Below, piece after piece: positions 23,279 to 35,440 of a stretch of DNA of 64,000 nt; within the stretch, counting starts at the first letter, position 1; each line of letters starts with the position of its first letter. Source of the DNA: Pseudeuparius sepicola (taxonomy: Eukaryota; Arthropoda; Insecta; Coleoptera; Anthribidae); contig OY987298.1 in NCBI GenBank assembly GCA_963920635.1, positions 116,612,035-116,676,034 of the forward strand. Reading direction: 5' to 3'. The position numbers and the translations under genes are program-made. A model generated the notes under the pieces. It saw only the letters and a program-made list of their open reading frames with translations. It searched no databases and was not told where the DNA came from.

Positions 23279-24551
23279 GGCGTAGATAAGGGGGGGGGGG
23301 TTGACTGAAACATATTGTGGTGATGTAACTTTACAATTTTCTACGCCTCAGTTAAAATGTCTGTCCTTAAAATTTCTAAAAAATTTCGCATGCGGCGCAT
23401 TTTAATAAGCGAACACCTCCTGCTTTTAAAAATTAATAATCATTATGAATAGGGTTCCCAAGTCCCAACTTTTAAGTCCCGGTACTATGGTCTATCCAGT
23501 TATAGAGGCAGTAAATCAAAACATTGGCCACCACGTGACCTATTCTCTTATTGGTCTGGCCGTCATAAAATGTCAAGTGTTTAGGCGGCAACTGGAATGC
23601 AAGGCCGGCTCTTCCCTCAGTCGAGTTTCCTGTAATTACTACCTCTGTAATGGTTTATATCTACTGCCTCTGTAACTTGGATGGACCAAGTCCCAAAAAA
23701 TGGTCCCGATATCAAGATGATGTTTCTTACAACAAATTTTGTAAGGAAAATTAAAGAAAAGCAAGAGAAATATTTTTATTTAAATGGGGGTAGTACCTAG
23801 GTACCTATAAAATAACAAACACAAAATAAACTAAAACTCTGAGATGACTTAAAAAACACAACACACAACTAATGTAGCTCCAACTCCAACTAATTTAAAT
23901 GTATAACCAGTTAAGTATTTTTATTTCAGTTTAAAATCTAAAAATTGTAATAATTCCACACCACACGACCACACGGTTGGCCGTTCAGTGGTGGCGTGTT
24001 TATGACGTAATAAAAAAAATCATGGAATTTTAAGGTTTCGGGACCATGAGCAAAATCCCGGGACCACACATTTTGGGTAAAACCCCGTGACCATCCCGGT
24101 ACTAAATACCGGGACTGGAAACCCTAATTATTAATCCACAAGGAAATGGCTTTCTATATGAAGTTGCCTACCTATCTATATATTCTACATTTGGCTCTTT
24201 GAGAGGATGTGGCAATAAATTTATAGGCACTAACTTATATTTTTACTTCCACATCACTCAAGCTCAAGGAATTCTCTCTTGGGCTTTTATGTAAAAAAAG
24301 AGTACCTACTTCTGACAGTTACTGCATAGTTAAATTATTATTATTATGGTTCCACAGTTAACAAAGAAAAAAACTACAATCAGTTGAGTAATATTTTTTG
24401 CTAATATTATTTTACTTAATTTTTTTTAGTTCATTAAAAATGTTTGACCTTGAAAATTTGAAAATTTTCGCCTGCTGCGCAATTCTTAACAATGCAAAAT
24501 GAACTTTGTCAACCAGCCCCCCCTGACAATAATTTCTGGTTGCGCCACTGC
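23279..24551. mobile_element. Probable hAT element enclosing a second hAT-type MITE
   Basis: The left side CATGGGCGTAGATAAGG followed by a G run and TTGAC, and the right side GTCAACCAGCCCCCCCTGAC with GGTTGCGCCACTG, are the usual GGGCGTAG.../...GCGCCACTG termini of hAT elements. A 55-bp segment near 23355 is also repeated directly near 24437 (CGCATGCGGCGCA vs CGCCTGCTGCGCA). I could not find a matching 8-bp duplication, so the ends are uncertain. No transposase is present. Confidence 0.4.
23451..24126. mobile_element. 676-bp hAT-type MITE with near-exact 8-bp duplication
   Basis: The termini TAGGGTTCCCAAGTCCC and GGGACTGGAAACCCTA are inverted repeats, with further inner complementarity (CCCGGTACTA / TAGTACCGGG type). 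The flanks ATTATGAA (23443-23450) and ATTATTAA (24127-24134) differ at one of eight bases. TAGGGTT-type ends with an 8-bp duplication are characteristic of hAT. It lies inside the larger hAT-like element, so it is the younger insertion. Confidence 0.65.
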
Positions 24552-24554
24552 TGG

Positions 24555-26379
24555 CCGCTTACCCCTTATTCTTGGAAATACCGTTGTTGTTCTTCCAACT
24601 GCTCTGCTTCTTGTTGAACTGATTTGATGGATATGTTTTGTTGATTATCTGTTATCCTGGCTCGCAAGGCCAAATACAATGATGTGATTCTTCTTGGTTT
24701 GTTGATAGCTCAGGTTGATTTACTGATTAAAAAATGATGTATCTCTCAGCAATTTATTTTCTGTCAGGTATGACAAGTTTTTTACAATCTCTATTTTTTT
24801 TTTACAACAACAATAGGGAAGGTGTTGTATCTAATTAAGGTAAATCTCATACAGGCGTTATTGTTTTTTGCAATCAGTTCAGTTAATAGAAAAATATTAG
24901 CTGATATTGCGCGAACAGGGCTAAAATTGCCACATAATCGATTAAGCAAATGATTAATTACCAATCTCGATTTACTTGGAAAGCAGTTTTAATGGAAACA
25001 AGAATCGAGCCCATAAACCATGTCACCCCTCTTGAGCTCCCGTGTAACTTTCTCGTAGTTAAGTATAAACTTGAACAAACTCCATCATTCAATATAATAC
25101 TCGTCTAGGTACCTATTTTAGCCAAGGGAAAGATTTGATCTTGAAGTGGAGCAGGAGATAATGACGAGAAGAGGATAATCTTACAGCCATCTTCAGCAGT
25201 GTAACATTTTGTAATAACTAACAAAGCTAGAAAAAATAATTCAAATTGAAACGTATAAAATAAATGCATGAAAGGGAAAGAAAACAATAAAATGTCACTT
25301 ACCTTCCTAGACATAGTCAAGCTCAGTATGTGAATATGGAAAAAAGGTGAACATAAGTAAAAAGGTTCAACCGTTTGCATAGGCGAACCCAAGGCTTTAG
25401 AATTTATTGCACCGAATTTTTATAATATAATAGAAATATTTTAGACGTAGCTATAGACCGCTTACATAACCGAACCGATTTTAACGATTTGGTTGTCCAA
25501 CCTGAATGCTTTAAAATGTGTACCGCTTTCGTAACAAACCGACCGGCAGTAGGTAACTAACCGATTGCTTATCCGCTTGGCCTACCGGCACTGCCGGACC
25601 AATAGACGTTGTTTTCTTGTTTGTTACAGATAGCCCCGACGACTCTCCCCGGTACCGGTCGTCCAATTAAGTCAATTCATTTACATTTTTGTTTAATTAA
25701 TAAATCGCTTGCTATCGGTCCGATGAATATCCTTGAAATTTTCCAGGCGACGGAGGACAGAAAGTAGAATTGAGGACACAGAAGGAAGCGCCCCGTTTCC
25801 GTCGCCTTCACCATTACCTTTCGCCGACTGGTTATAGCAAATATCATGATATTTATGATCTTTGATTATAGATAAACTGCGCGTCTTGCATGTATTTCAA
25901 CGGCGGAGACTAAGAGTCAAGGGGCAACAGCTGGCAGACTGCCTCGGCCGTATTCGTGCTTTCGGCAAGTTAACCTTCTGTGGTTATTTATGTTAGGTGG
26001 CAATATAGTATTGCTAAATTAAGTTCAAACAGCATAAAAGTTCTAAGCCGTTTATCAAAGAAATAATTATGGGACACAGGCGCCACACAATTTTCATAAA
26101 TAATAATAAATACTAACATAATGTTTTATTTTCATGTTTTTTTGTGATCACACCACGGTATAAGCAGACACGGTACGCTACTCCCGGCCGGCATTAAAAA
26201 CTCGTCAAGTTTGCACATGACATTACTATGAAGCAGAATAATTCGGGTCGGCTACGCCTGCCGCTATTACAATCACATTAGAGTTATTAGTATTATAGTT
26301 CCAAAAGTGAATAGAAGTTGTACTAATTAGTTATAAGGGTTTTTATTGGACTTTCTAGAGTAATTATTTATTTTCTACC
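24555..26379. other. No gene; possible upstream region of the THAP exon
   Basis: The 24816-24858 segment is the inverse of 21806-21848. A CG-richer part at 25440-25680 and 26150-26280 contains CCGG-rich short inverted motifs. These may be the promoter of the exon at 26380 or ends of an unrecognised element. Confidence 0.35.
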
Positions 26380-26435
26380 ATGCCTGGTTGTGCAGTTCGG
26401 ACATGCAATAATTACAATAGGGAAACAAAAGAAAG
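26380..26435 (+). pseudogene. First exon of a THAP-domain protein (isolated)
   Basis: ATG opens MPGCAVRTCNNYNRETKE, matching the N-terminus of THAP zinc fingers (C-x4-C at residues 4 and 9, then asparagines), and runs into AAAG followed by GTATAT, a plausible splice donor. THAP genes and P-element-like transposases often have an intron at this place. In the unspliced frame a stop comes soon after. I found no second THAP exon with the C-x2-H half in the next several kilobases. It may be the start of a real host gene whose next exon lies outside the window, or a P-like transposon fragment. Confidence 0.45.
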
Positions 26436-26439
26436 GTAT

Positions 26440-29400
26440 ATTAAATATTGCGTGCAAATGAGATGATGCACACTGACGATGCGCAATAGCATACCGTAAA
26501 GAGTGATGCATAGTATAATTAGATAAAACATACTTCCATGCGTATCGTTATCTTGGAAATCCTTTTGCTTAAGAATCTGAAGCATGCCTCTACATATTTT
26601 TCTGTTTTTAAATTAAACAGGTTCTTTCAATTTATTGTTAAATCAGACATACGCTTTATTCGGTTCTTTAAAACATTCATATTAATGTATCGAAAGCAAC
26701 CTCACCGTGGAAAAAGAGAAATGCACGAAATACCCTATACTTATTTCAATATAAGACCGAAAAGGAAAACTAATTTAAAACCTTTGTGACAAAGTGAATT
26801 AGAGCTTCTCGGCACTCCAACAAAGTAGAATTTCCTCTGTAAACATTAACTAAAAGTTCTGAAAGAGTCATTCTTCTGGAGACTGGACTAGTTGAGTGCA
26901 ACATTAGTCACGAAGAGGGAAGTTTAGTATGTGTATCTCAGAAGTTTTGTATAAAGCTAAGATGTCGTTCCTTTGGACTTTTCATTTTGAGCATACCTAT
27001 TTGTATTTGTACGTTCTTAGAATTTTCCACGGACCACGCGTTTCCGATCAAAAGAACTATTTTAGTTTTCATCTTTGCCTGCCTGTCAGTATGTCTGGTG
27101 ATTTGTTTCCATATATGTTTCTCTTCAGAAACTGTAAAAAGAGTATTGCTGAAATGTTGGATTTTCAGGACATTCTTATATACATAACTGCTTTGTTCAA
27201 ATTTGCAATTTGCATCAAGCCGTAGTTTTCAACAGAATCCTTGTCTAGATTATGTAGAAACTCCTCTTATTCAGTTAGTTTCCACTTTGCATTTGACTTA
27301 GATTACACAAAGAAATTAATAATCGTGAATGAAAAGAAAAGCATTATTTCTTAAAGAAAGTCAGATTCTTATCTACTTCGACAATACTGTATATAAATTT
27401 TCTCAGATGTTTTATATTATTATTTCGCAAGTTGAGTGCGTACAATTAGTCACAACAAAGAGAAATGGAATTTATGTAATGCTCTTCTATCTGAGGAGTT
27501 TCCTTGTGTTACCTCCACCGTCTATATAGTTTCCTTGAAATGTTCTTTTCTGGATTATCAATTGTCATTTTCTGAGAAACTCTATAGAGTTTTACCAGGC
27601 TAGTGTATTTACTTTTTCGTATCGCCACTCCATTGTTGTTCATAATTCGATTATGTTCAGGAAATTTCTCCGCTTTCAAGTAAAAGGAAATGATTTAGTT
27701 TCGTCTCAAATAATACATAGAGTAGAAATCCCGTAACAAATGCGGAGGGTGAGGAGATCGAGGATTGGATGAATACATTAATTTAATAAGGAAAAGTGTA
27801 CTAAAACAACTTTAGAGGCATTTTTCGTTACAATAATAATAACTTATTCAGAAATAATTTTGAACTGATAAGTACAAATTTTAAATATACAGTAATATGC
27901 CTAATTAATATTATACAAAATGATAATGTTATAATATAGTTATGCTAAATAATAACGCACATGCGCAATTTTTTTTTAAATAAGTGAGTGCAGTATCTCA
28001 AAAATGGAATGCTTTGTCAGTGGCCAAGTTTAATATTATTACATAATGGACTAATACAGCAATTTTTTATAAGCCCAATGAGAGTGGTATAGGTGAGACG
28101 ATGAGCCTACAGTATTTTTTTTTCATGCCTGGTTTGAATAATAAAATTAAAACGTCTATGGGAAACCATAAATGAATGTAACCTATAAAATCTGTTTTGT
28201 TCAGAAACCCACAAACAGCTTTGAACCTCGATAGTGTTCAAACTGAAGTATGAGACAACTAAGGTAGGTAGGTACTTGTTGATATTAAAATCTACTAATT
28301 ATAATGTATCTGCGTATCTGCATATCATTTTATTCCTGAAATTATTTCTTACGGAATAACCAGGCAAAAATTTGGATTTTACTTAATGAAAAACTCTTCG
28401 ATTTTTTAAGCCCTTCAAGTAGGTACCTATACTGAACTTTCGATGCACCTTCTTTGCACAAATTCAAGAAAATGAGCGCTGAAGAGTTTTTGAAATTTAT
28501 CTCCATATCCAATGACGCATGCAAGGCTGTAAATGTTCGTACGAAACAACAATCAAGATCGATGATGTGGTATCAACTTCTGTATGGTATGGTGGCATTA
28601 GATTACATCATCACATTCGTACGCACTACTTGATGCAAAAAAGATAATGGAGCACTTGTCGGGGAAATATTAGGAGCATCGAAACCGTTCCAATCTGAAG
28701 CTATGCAAAGGGGATGCACTAGGAGCAGACGTATTGAAAGTAGTTGTAAGAGAAAAGGGTACATCAAGAAGTCTGCTTTAATTCTGAACGGTCAATTTTC
28801 AATTTTTGAATTGAAGTGAATTTTAAATGGCTTTGTTATAAAAAGATATTAAACATTTCCAAATAAAATTGCAAATAATGTTTTTAACTAAAAAGAATGT
28901 GTTATTTTTTGTGGCTTCTCCAAACTTCGAAGCAAAATAAACTTGACAATTATATTTATACAGTTTTGCGTTTAACCAAGAAGAATGAAGGTAAGCAAGT
29001 TATGTGTGCAGAATCTTTATGGAAAGGAAAACTAATGTATTTTCCAATTTATTTCACTAATTTGGATAGTTATCATATGAACAACAAACTGACACTCAAA
29101 TTAATATTTTTGTTTAATATTTCAATAAATTTATAAAAAAAATGTTTTGTTGATAAAATATTTTTATTGCTTGTAAACGCTTGCACTCAGGAATCATTTT
29201 CTGTAAAAAGTCCTCAATAATTGAAGACCTCCATTAATATCAACGAAACAGATGAATTATTCGTCTTTTCTTATACCTGATACAAAAATTGAGTTTCCGA
29301 AAAATTTACTTGAAACAAGTTGTTGCTTCTGATGTTTCAAATTTGGATACCTGCTTATTTCTTGGACATCCTGTTTAATACAAAAATATGCATGACAACA

Positions 29401-31511
29401 AAAGGTTTATAAGAGTCTCAAAGGAAAAAGTGAAAAAAGGGAAATCTCTAATCTATGGAATGATTTCTCGGTCACGAATGTTTAGAGAAAATTATCAATT
29501 TAAAAGATTCGTGCGTTTCGGTAGTTACTCGTAGATCAGTCACAGCATACCCTGCGGGTAAGCTGTGGTTCAGTAAGCATCGGCAGAGAAATTGTTAAGT
29601 GATAACGTTAACTACACTGATACTGATAATATGGAAAACATTCGATATTACGCACGATTTAACCTGATAAATTAGGTCTCTATTGAAACGTGCCAACGGA
29701 ACCTTTTCGAAATAAAATGCATGTACACGGTGTTCCAAATTTTGCGCCCCCTCCCCTCCTATTTTGGCCTAGGAATGCCGAAAATATAAAACCAAACACG
29801 GGTTCTTGAATGGGACCTACTAAGGCCCAGTTGACACCAAACATTTTTTTCTCAGATCATGGAAAATGGCTGCCGTGACGTCATTGCTCTCTTTTTCCCA
29901 GAAACAATCCAATTATTTTCTGCAATTGGACAGCCCTTGGGAGTGTGAAATATCACGCCTCGTCTACTTTCATAAAATAAACAAAGAAATTTTACGTATT
30001 TCACAAGGAAATTCGATTTTCCCGCTTAAAATAATACGAGACTTTTACGTCCGAAATAAACGTGTGCGCTACACTGAGCAGTGAGCACGCCCCATAGGAC
30101 GAAGATACTGTGAGAAATCTTGTTTTCGTTGATAGGGCACGTCGGTGTCATGCATATATTCATAACTTCTATCACAGAGGAAATATATTTAGGTGCCATT
30201 TCAATTATGGAAATGCGGCGGTGAGGCTGTATGGACGGCGACACTGATGTGAATAATTTAATCGAAGTCTGGCGCAAGCTGACGTGTTAATTATAAGAAT
30301 AAATTTAATATATTTTCCTCATCCAATTTGAAATTACGATCCGTTATAGGCTTGTTCATTATTCACATAAACCTCGAGGCAGAATGTGTAAGGGGGACTC
30401 AGGGCACTGTGCTTAGGCCAGTATTGGTGAAACTTCAAAAGTTGAATGATTGCTAATATCATTGAGTACATTTACCTACAGCTAGAATATATTGACAACT
30501 CAAAAAGTTGAATGTCAAGTGTAAATTATAACAAACTTGCAAATATGCCCTGCAACTATTTTCGAGAAACCATTTTCAAACAAATGTTAAGTATACTTAT
30601 GTCATTGGAAAGTAAATTCGTATCAGAATTCAAATACCGAATTAAAATTGTGGATTTCCATTAGTGAATTATTAATGGAACTTAAAATGAAAGCAGTTTC
30701 AAGGTACTGATTGAACTAGAAAGTGAGAAAGTGAATATCATTCATCAAATCATTACACGCGAAAAATACATGCGCAGGCGAGGTACACTGAAAATAATTT
30801 TGTTCCCTATCAATAAACACCGCATTCATCAAAATTTGTTTATTAGCACAGTGAATAAATAAATTCGTTAAGTCAATCATCAGTGGTTATTGGTTGATGG
30901 ATAAGGTTATTGGTTGAACTCACTACTGCTACTATTAAATTTAATTTATTTGAATTTTTATTTTTACCTCTTATAAAATTAATATTAAATAAACAATAAT
31001 ATATTTTATTTACAAGGTAAACTTACTGCGACAACATATTATTCGGGTAAATAATACACTAATCTACATACCATGTGATACTACAGTGATTAATAATGAA
31101 ATTTCTCCTCGATTATTCAATTTTCCGAGCGTAGGACTTTGAAAACGGACTATTTAATTTATAGGACAATGTTGGCATTAAACTAGACAAGCATTCAGTA
31201 AGCTCCATAAAAAAAATCAGCTTGTTATGATAAAGTTTTTATGTCATTATTTCGACACTTTGGGGGTGGAGGACAAGGTTGGTTAGACAATTTTTTTTTG
31301 TAGGACAAACGTTTTTCTGCATTCTTTATCAAATGACCTCTCGATTTAGGACTCAATGTACAGCACGTGCGTGGTGATTCAACATTTTGACCCATAAAAT
31401 GGCTTTTTTCGATCTGTAGCTAGCAACACGCATAATTTTAAACTTTTGGTCAATACAAATTTTAATCTAAGTAATTACTCACATTTTGAGACAAAAATTA
31501 TTTAAAAATAT
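26440..31511. other. Five kilobases without recognisable features
   Basis: AT-rich, with no coding family, clear inverted repeat or RNA gene. Short open frames at 26929-27225 and 28897-29136 show no domain. TACACGGTGTTCC at 29725 resembles an eroded CAGGGTG-type terminus. It could be intron of a gene starting at 26380, but this is speculation. Confidence 0.4.
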
Positions 31512-31572
31512 TTATCACAATGGCCGTCATTATCACTTGCGCAAAAAAGTCTAATGACGGCCATTGTGATAA
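31512..31572. repeat. Perfect 21-bp inverted repeat hairpin
   Basis: TTATCACAATGGCCGTCATTA (31512-31532) and its exact reverse complement (31552-31572) are separated by 19 nt. Perfect arms in a decayed landscape suggest a young or small MITE. No clear target duplication is seen. Confidence 0.6.
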
Positions 31573-32336
31573 CTTCAACTCATCAAACATTTCAATTGCC
31601 AGTTTATTTCAATTATAAAAATATAATGTTGCTGCGATATCGGGTGATCCCAAATTTGATCAAGTTTATGGTTATGGAAGGAGTATTTTTCTGGTGCCGA
31701 CCACTGCTGCCTCTATGTCAGTGATACCTACCAGTACTTACTACTGTTGTTTACCAGTCATAGTAGGAGATTTTTGATTAATCAACAGAAGGGCGAAGTT
31801 TAGTTGTGTGGAAACATTATGGTTGCAGTACGTTCGAGCTGGAGTGACACTACATATTAAAGATCCGAGCATGACGTCATATTTCATTGTTGTTTGCAGA
31901 CTTGGGTGGCGCTACTCGACGAAAAAAATGGCGACTTATTATAGGTTATAACAGGAGTATTATGTGGTTATAAGGTATGTCAGTTTCTGATGTTTTGAAT
32001 GTCCGATATTTTAAATATCCATCAGCTTTATTACCATTTCCGTCCTTTTTACGGTCACGAATTCTCTTTGCGTTCAATATTTCGCAGTTTTGTCATATTA
32101 ACGGAGATCTTTAGGTAGATTTGTTTGTGATAACATGAAATTTGCATGCTCATGAAGAAAACCGTATACACAGACCTTGTTATGTGATTTGCTGAAGAAT
32201 TAACAGTATTTTGGAATTAAGAGATGAAGTGCTGAACTAGTTGAAGAAGCTAGAATTCTGGATATTACATTTTGGAACAGTATTTTGTAACGTATATGCA
32301 AGAATGAAAATACAAAAATTTGTTTATAGCCCCAAA

Positions 32337-32436
32337 GTCGACATTCCGACCTATAAGTCGACATTCCGACTTATAAGTCGACATTCCGACTTATAAGTCG
32401 ACACTCCGACTTATAAGTCGACACTCTGACACCATT
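32337..32436 (+). repeat. 20-bp tandem repeats, left end of the foldback element
   Basis: The unit GTCGACATTCCGACTTATAA occurs about 4.8 times with few changes. About two inverted units lie at the other terminus (35401-35440). Each unit contains short inverted parts (GTCGGA / TCCGAC). Confidence 0.85.
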
Positions 32437-32909
32437 GGGATTTCGGATTTCGGAAGCTAAAAGATATAGAAAGTAGGTCAAATGGGCTAAAATTACTTAT
32501 AGCAAATATGTGCCGATTCAAAAATTTTTGGAAAATCCACGGGAAAATTCGGGAAAAACCGAAGCGCATTTTTGTTCTCATATTTGGATAGCCCTATAAA
32601 AATGCGGCAAAACGATTATGGTTTATAGGGATTTTAGCTGTTTTCTCTATGGGGGCTCTTAACTGAGTAGAAAACAAGCTAAAATGAAATGCCCGATTTC
32701 TGGAAGTGGTTATCGAAAGTAGGCAAAATTACCTTTTTAACGATGCCATTTTATGTGGTGTTATTCTTGATAGTTAATGAGTAATCTTACTTTCAAAATT
32801 AAAGTTTTATCTTATTTATTTTTATATATTTTAATATAATCCTATTTATATATCATATATAATAAGGTTGTAATATTAATGAGTGTAAAACTGTTTGCTA
32901 GAAATAGCA

Positions 32910-33130
32910 ATAATGGGCAAGCACTCAAAACAAACAAAAAAGTAGTAACTTCATACACGTGTTTCATGGTATTTGGCAATCATCAGTACGGTGTAATGTT
33001 AATGAAATCAAAAGGATAGGCATGATTTGGAAAGCAAGCAATGAATTCCAGGCAGGATCCAAGGGCACATCTGCAGCTTCAGTCAGTACATCCCCTGGAT
33101 TTGGGGCTTGCACTAATGTCGCCACGGAGG
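32910..33130 (-). repeat. Hammerhead-bearing interspersed repeat, copy 2
   Basis: Homologous to 10999-11290 in the same orientation. Shared blocks include CACGTGTTTCATG, CAGGCAGGA, GCACATCTGCAGCTTCAGT and CTGGATTTGGGGCTTG. It lies inside the foldback element. Confidence 0.6.
32951..32992 (-). ncRNA. Decayed hammerhead-like motif, copy 2
   Basis: On the minus strand ACCGTA precedes CTGATGA (32980-32986), then TTGCCAAATACCAT, GAAAC (32961-32965) and ACGTGTA. Stem I's 5' strand and the 5' half of stem II are intact here. Their partners are mutated (TACCA instead of TGGCA, TATGAAG instead of TACGGT), but those partners survive in copy 1 at 11085. Confidence 0.5.
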
Positions 33131-34015
33131 CTGCTAAACCGACCTGCGTGGAAATCTTTATTATTTATATTTCTTGTATTGTACATCATACCTAACCTAC
33201 TTAAAATAATTTTAATTATTTACTTAAATTAAAATAAAATTCTTATTGGCCATGTGTCTATCGTCTTTAGTTTCTTAGATACAGGGGGTCAACCATCAGC
33301 TGAAAATCCCGAGCATGCGATTGATATATACATAAAATAAAGATCTCATTTGACAACAATTTTTAATATAGAGAGATTTATAGGGTTAATCTGGCTTTTT
33401 ATTAAGATGTGATACGAGTGATGTGATGATGTGGTATGCCAATTCAGCGCGATGAGCCGTGGCGGTGGTAGTTGTTGGCTTTTTTGTATCTCAGTAGATA
33501 TATTAAAACGACTATAACTAAAATCGAGCAACTCGTACGCCTGGCGTAAACAAGAGGACGTTCGTCGAGATATTCGCAAGGGCCGCACTGAGGCACGACC
33601 TTTATTTAATTTTAATTTTACAATTATTTATTAAAGATTTATTATATATTATTTATTAAAGAATTATTGGCTTAATTAAAACGGTTCAAAATATCGATAA
33701 AATTATTTGTGGCAGTGTCTAAATAGCTGGAAACAACAAGATAAAACCGCGTAACTACATTTTTGCGATCGAGTATGTCCCTGTTGTCAAGTCGGGTGAA
33801 ATTTTATAGCCTACCCACCAATCGCCGAACGTCATTGAACACGTGGTTTTATTTACGCCATAGGCGTACGGATTGCTCGATTTTAGTATAGTCTTCCACC
33901 GCCGCTTTCGGCAGAGGTTGAAGGCTAGGCCTGCGGCGCTCGGCGGCTTCGCTTCTTTCGTGGGGCTGCCGCGGGGATTCTCTGGTCTGACGGTTGTTAT
34001 AGAGGAACCAAAAAT

Positions 34016-34634
34016 ATGTATATGTTACAGACCGTATATGTAAAACAGACCGTATACAAAAGGACTAGTCCATATGTAAACGGACTGAAGATATTAGTCC
34101 ATATGTATAAGAAGCTTGTCCGTCAACAAACGGTCTAGTCGGTTTGCAAAAGGACTAGTCCTATTTTATACGGTCTATCTGCAACTAGACCGTTTATCAC
34201 AGAGAGATTTAAACAAAGACAGAATGTATGTGCAATGTTTTCCGGGCGGTTTCGACGTCCGCCATTTCTGAATGACCCCTTCTTTTTTAAATAGGCCCAT
34301 CAAAGAAGGATATTACTTCTTGCTGGTACATAGTATTTTGAAGGAAAAAACGTAATTATTTAGTATAATGTAGGTACCTTAGATGTTTTTTCTGCAAAAT
34401 ACTTACTAAAAAGAAGGCATATTCTTCTTTAATGGGCCTGTATAAAAAAAGGGTAATTCACTACGATTGCACATACATTCTGAATGTCAATAGTCCGTAT
34501 GTTTTAACGGTCTAGTCCGTATATGAAATGCCATGTCATTTACATACGGTCGGCGCCATTTAGGCCGTATAGATACAGCCTAGACCGTATAAATTCGGTC
34601 TGTTTTCATATACGGTCTGTAACATATATACATA
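34016..34634. mobile_element. Palindromic element with many GACCGTAT motifs
   Basis: The left end TATGTATATGTTACAGACCG and right end CGGTCTGTAACATATATACA are inverted. Both sub-terminal zones are packed with copies and variants of ACAGACCGTAT, ACGGTCTAGTC and GGACTAGTCC. A further inverted pair with GGGCCCATCAAAGAAG-like sequence lies inside (34290, 34420). Dense subterminal motifs are typical of transposase binding sites in some DNA transposons. There is no coding capacity. Confidence 0.55.
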
Positions 34635-35440
34635 TACAGTGGGGAAAAACATAGAGAAAATTAGGCACTACACGTCTGCAATTAACATATTTTTAACATG
34701 TCATCGAAAGCATGAAAGGGACATAGCTTTAAAGGTGGCATCTATTGAATTATAAATTATAATATAGTACAGCTGCATTGTAAGAGAAGCTACGTTCAAA
34801 GAGAGACATGCTATGTTGAGGAATTATAACAATATTACGATCTCTGACAGCCCTGTGGTGAATCTCACCATTAATAAATATCCCCTTCTCCCTCAGGTAG
34901 TCTGGCTTCGATGCCAAAACCAATCTGTGTATGAAAACGAAAAAATGGTATTTAATCAAACAATCCATTTTTAACCACTTAAGTTCGACATATTTGCGTG
35001 ATACACAATAGACATTACCAGCGTTTTACTTAGTCTTCTCCTGAGCTCAAAACCAAACTGACACCGATGTGCATAAATAGTGCTCTGTCAATACACTTTT
35101 AAAATTCAAGCCATGGGTTCTTAAAGCGATCTTCTTTTGCATCTCTTGTTGGACGAATTCGACGAATAGGAGGATATTATTACAACATTGTTACAAGAAA
35201 ACGCTCACAAGAGAAATGCTAATAAAGAAGTCAAATCGGTCAAGCCGTTCTCAGGTGATGCGCCTAAAAATGCGCTTTCAGTTTTCCCCGAAATTTCCCG
35301 TGGATTTTCCAAAAATTTTTGAATCGACACATAATATGCTATAACTTAGCCCATTTATCCTACTTCCTATTTTAGCTTCCGAGATCCCAATGGTGTCGGA
35401 GTGTCGACTTGTAAGTCGGAATGTCGACTTATAAGTCGGA

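Larger units (their letters stand above)
32337..35440. mobile_element. Foldback element with tandem-repeat termini
   Basis: A left terminus of about 250 bp (tandem 20-mers, then CACCATTGGGAT, GGTCAAATGGGCTAAA, ATTTTTGGAAAATCCACGGG, AACCGAAGCGCATTTTTG) is mirrored at 35265-35440 (CAAAAATTTTTG, GGATTTTCC, CCCATTTATCCTAC, CCCAATGGTGTCGG). The structure recalls Drosophila FB and related foldback elements, whose inverted ends consist of short tandem repeats. The 2.6-kb interior holds other repeats (32910, 34016) but no recognised transposase. Target duplication was not identified. Confidence 0.65.

Noticed and set aside
21806..24858. 3-kb element bounded by the inverted 43-bp repeats
   Set aside because: The repeats lie within or beside unrelated pieces (BEL/Pao gag, hAT elements) and show no target duplication. 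They are more likely two fragments of one repeat.
32337..32436. CRISPR-like array
   Set aside because: Repeats are directly adjacent with no spacers, and the context is an animal genome with foldback transposon structure.
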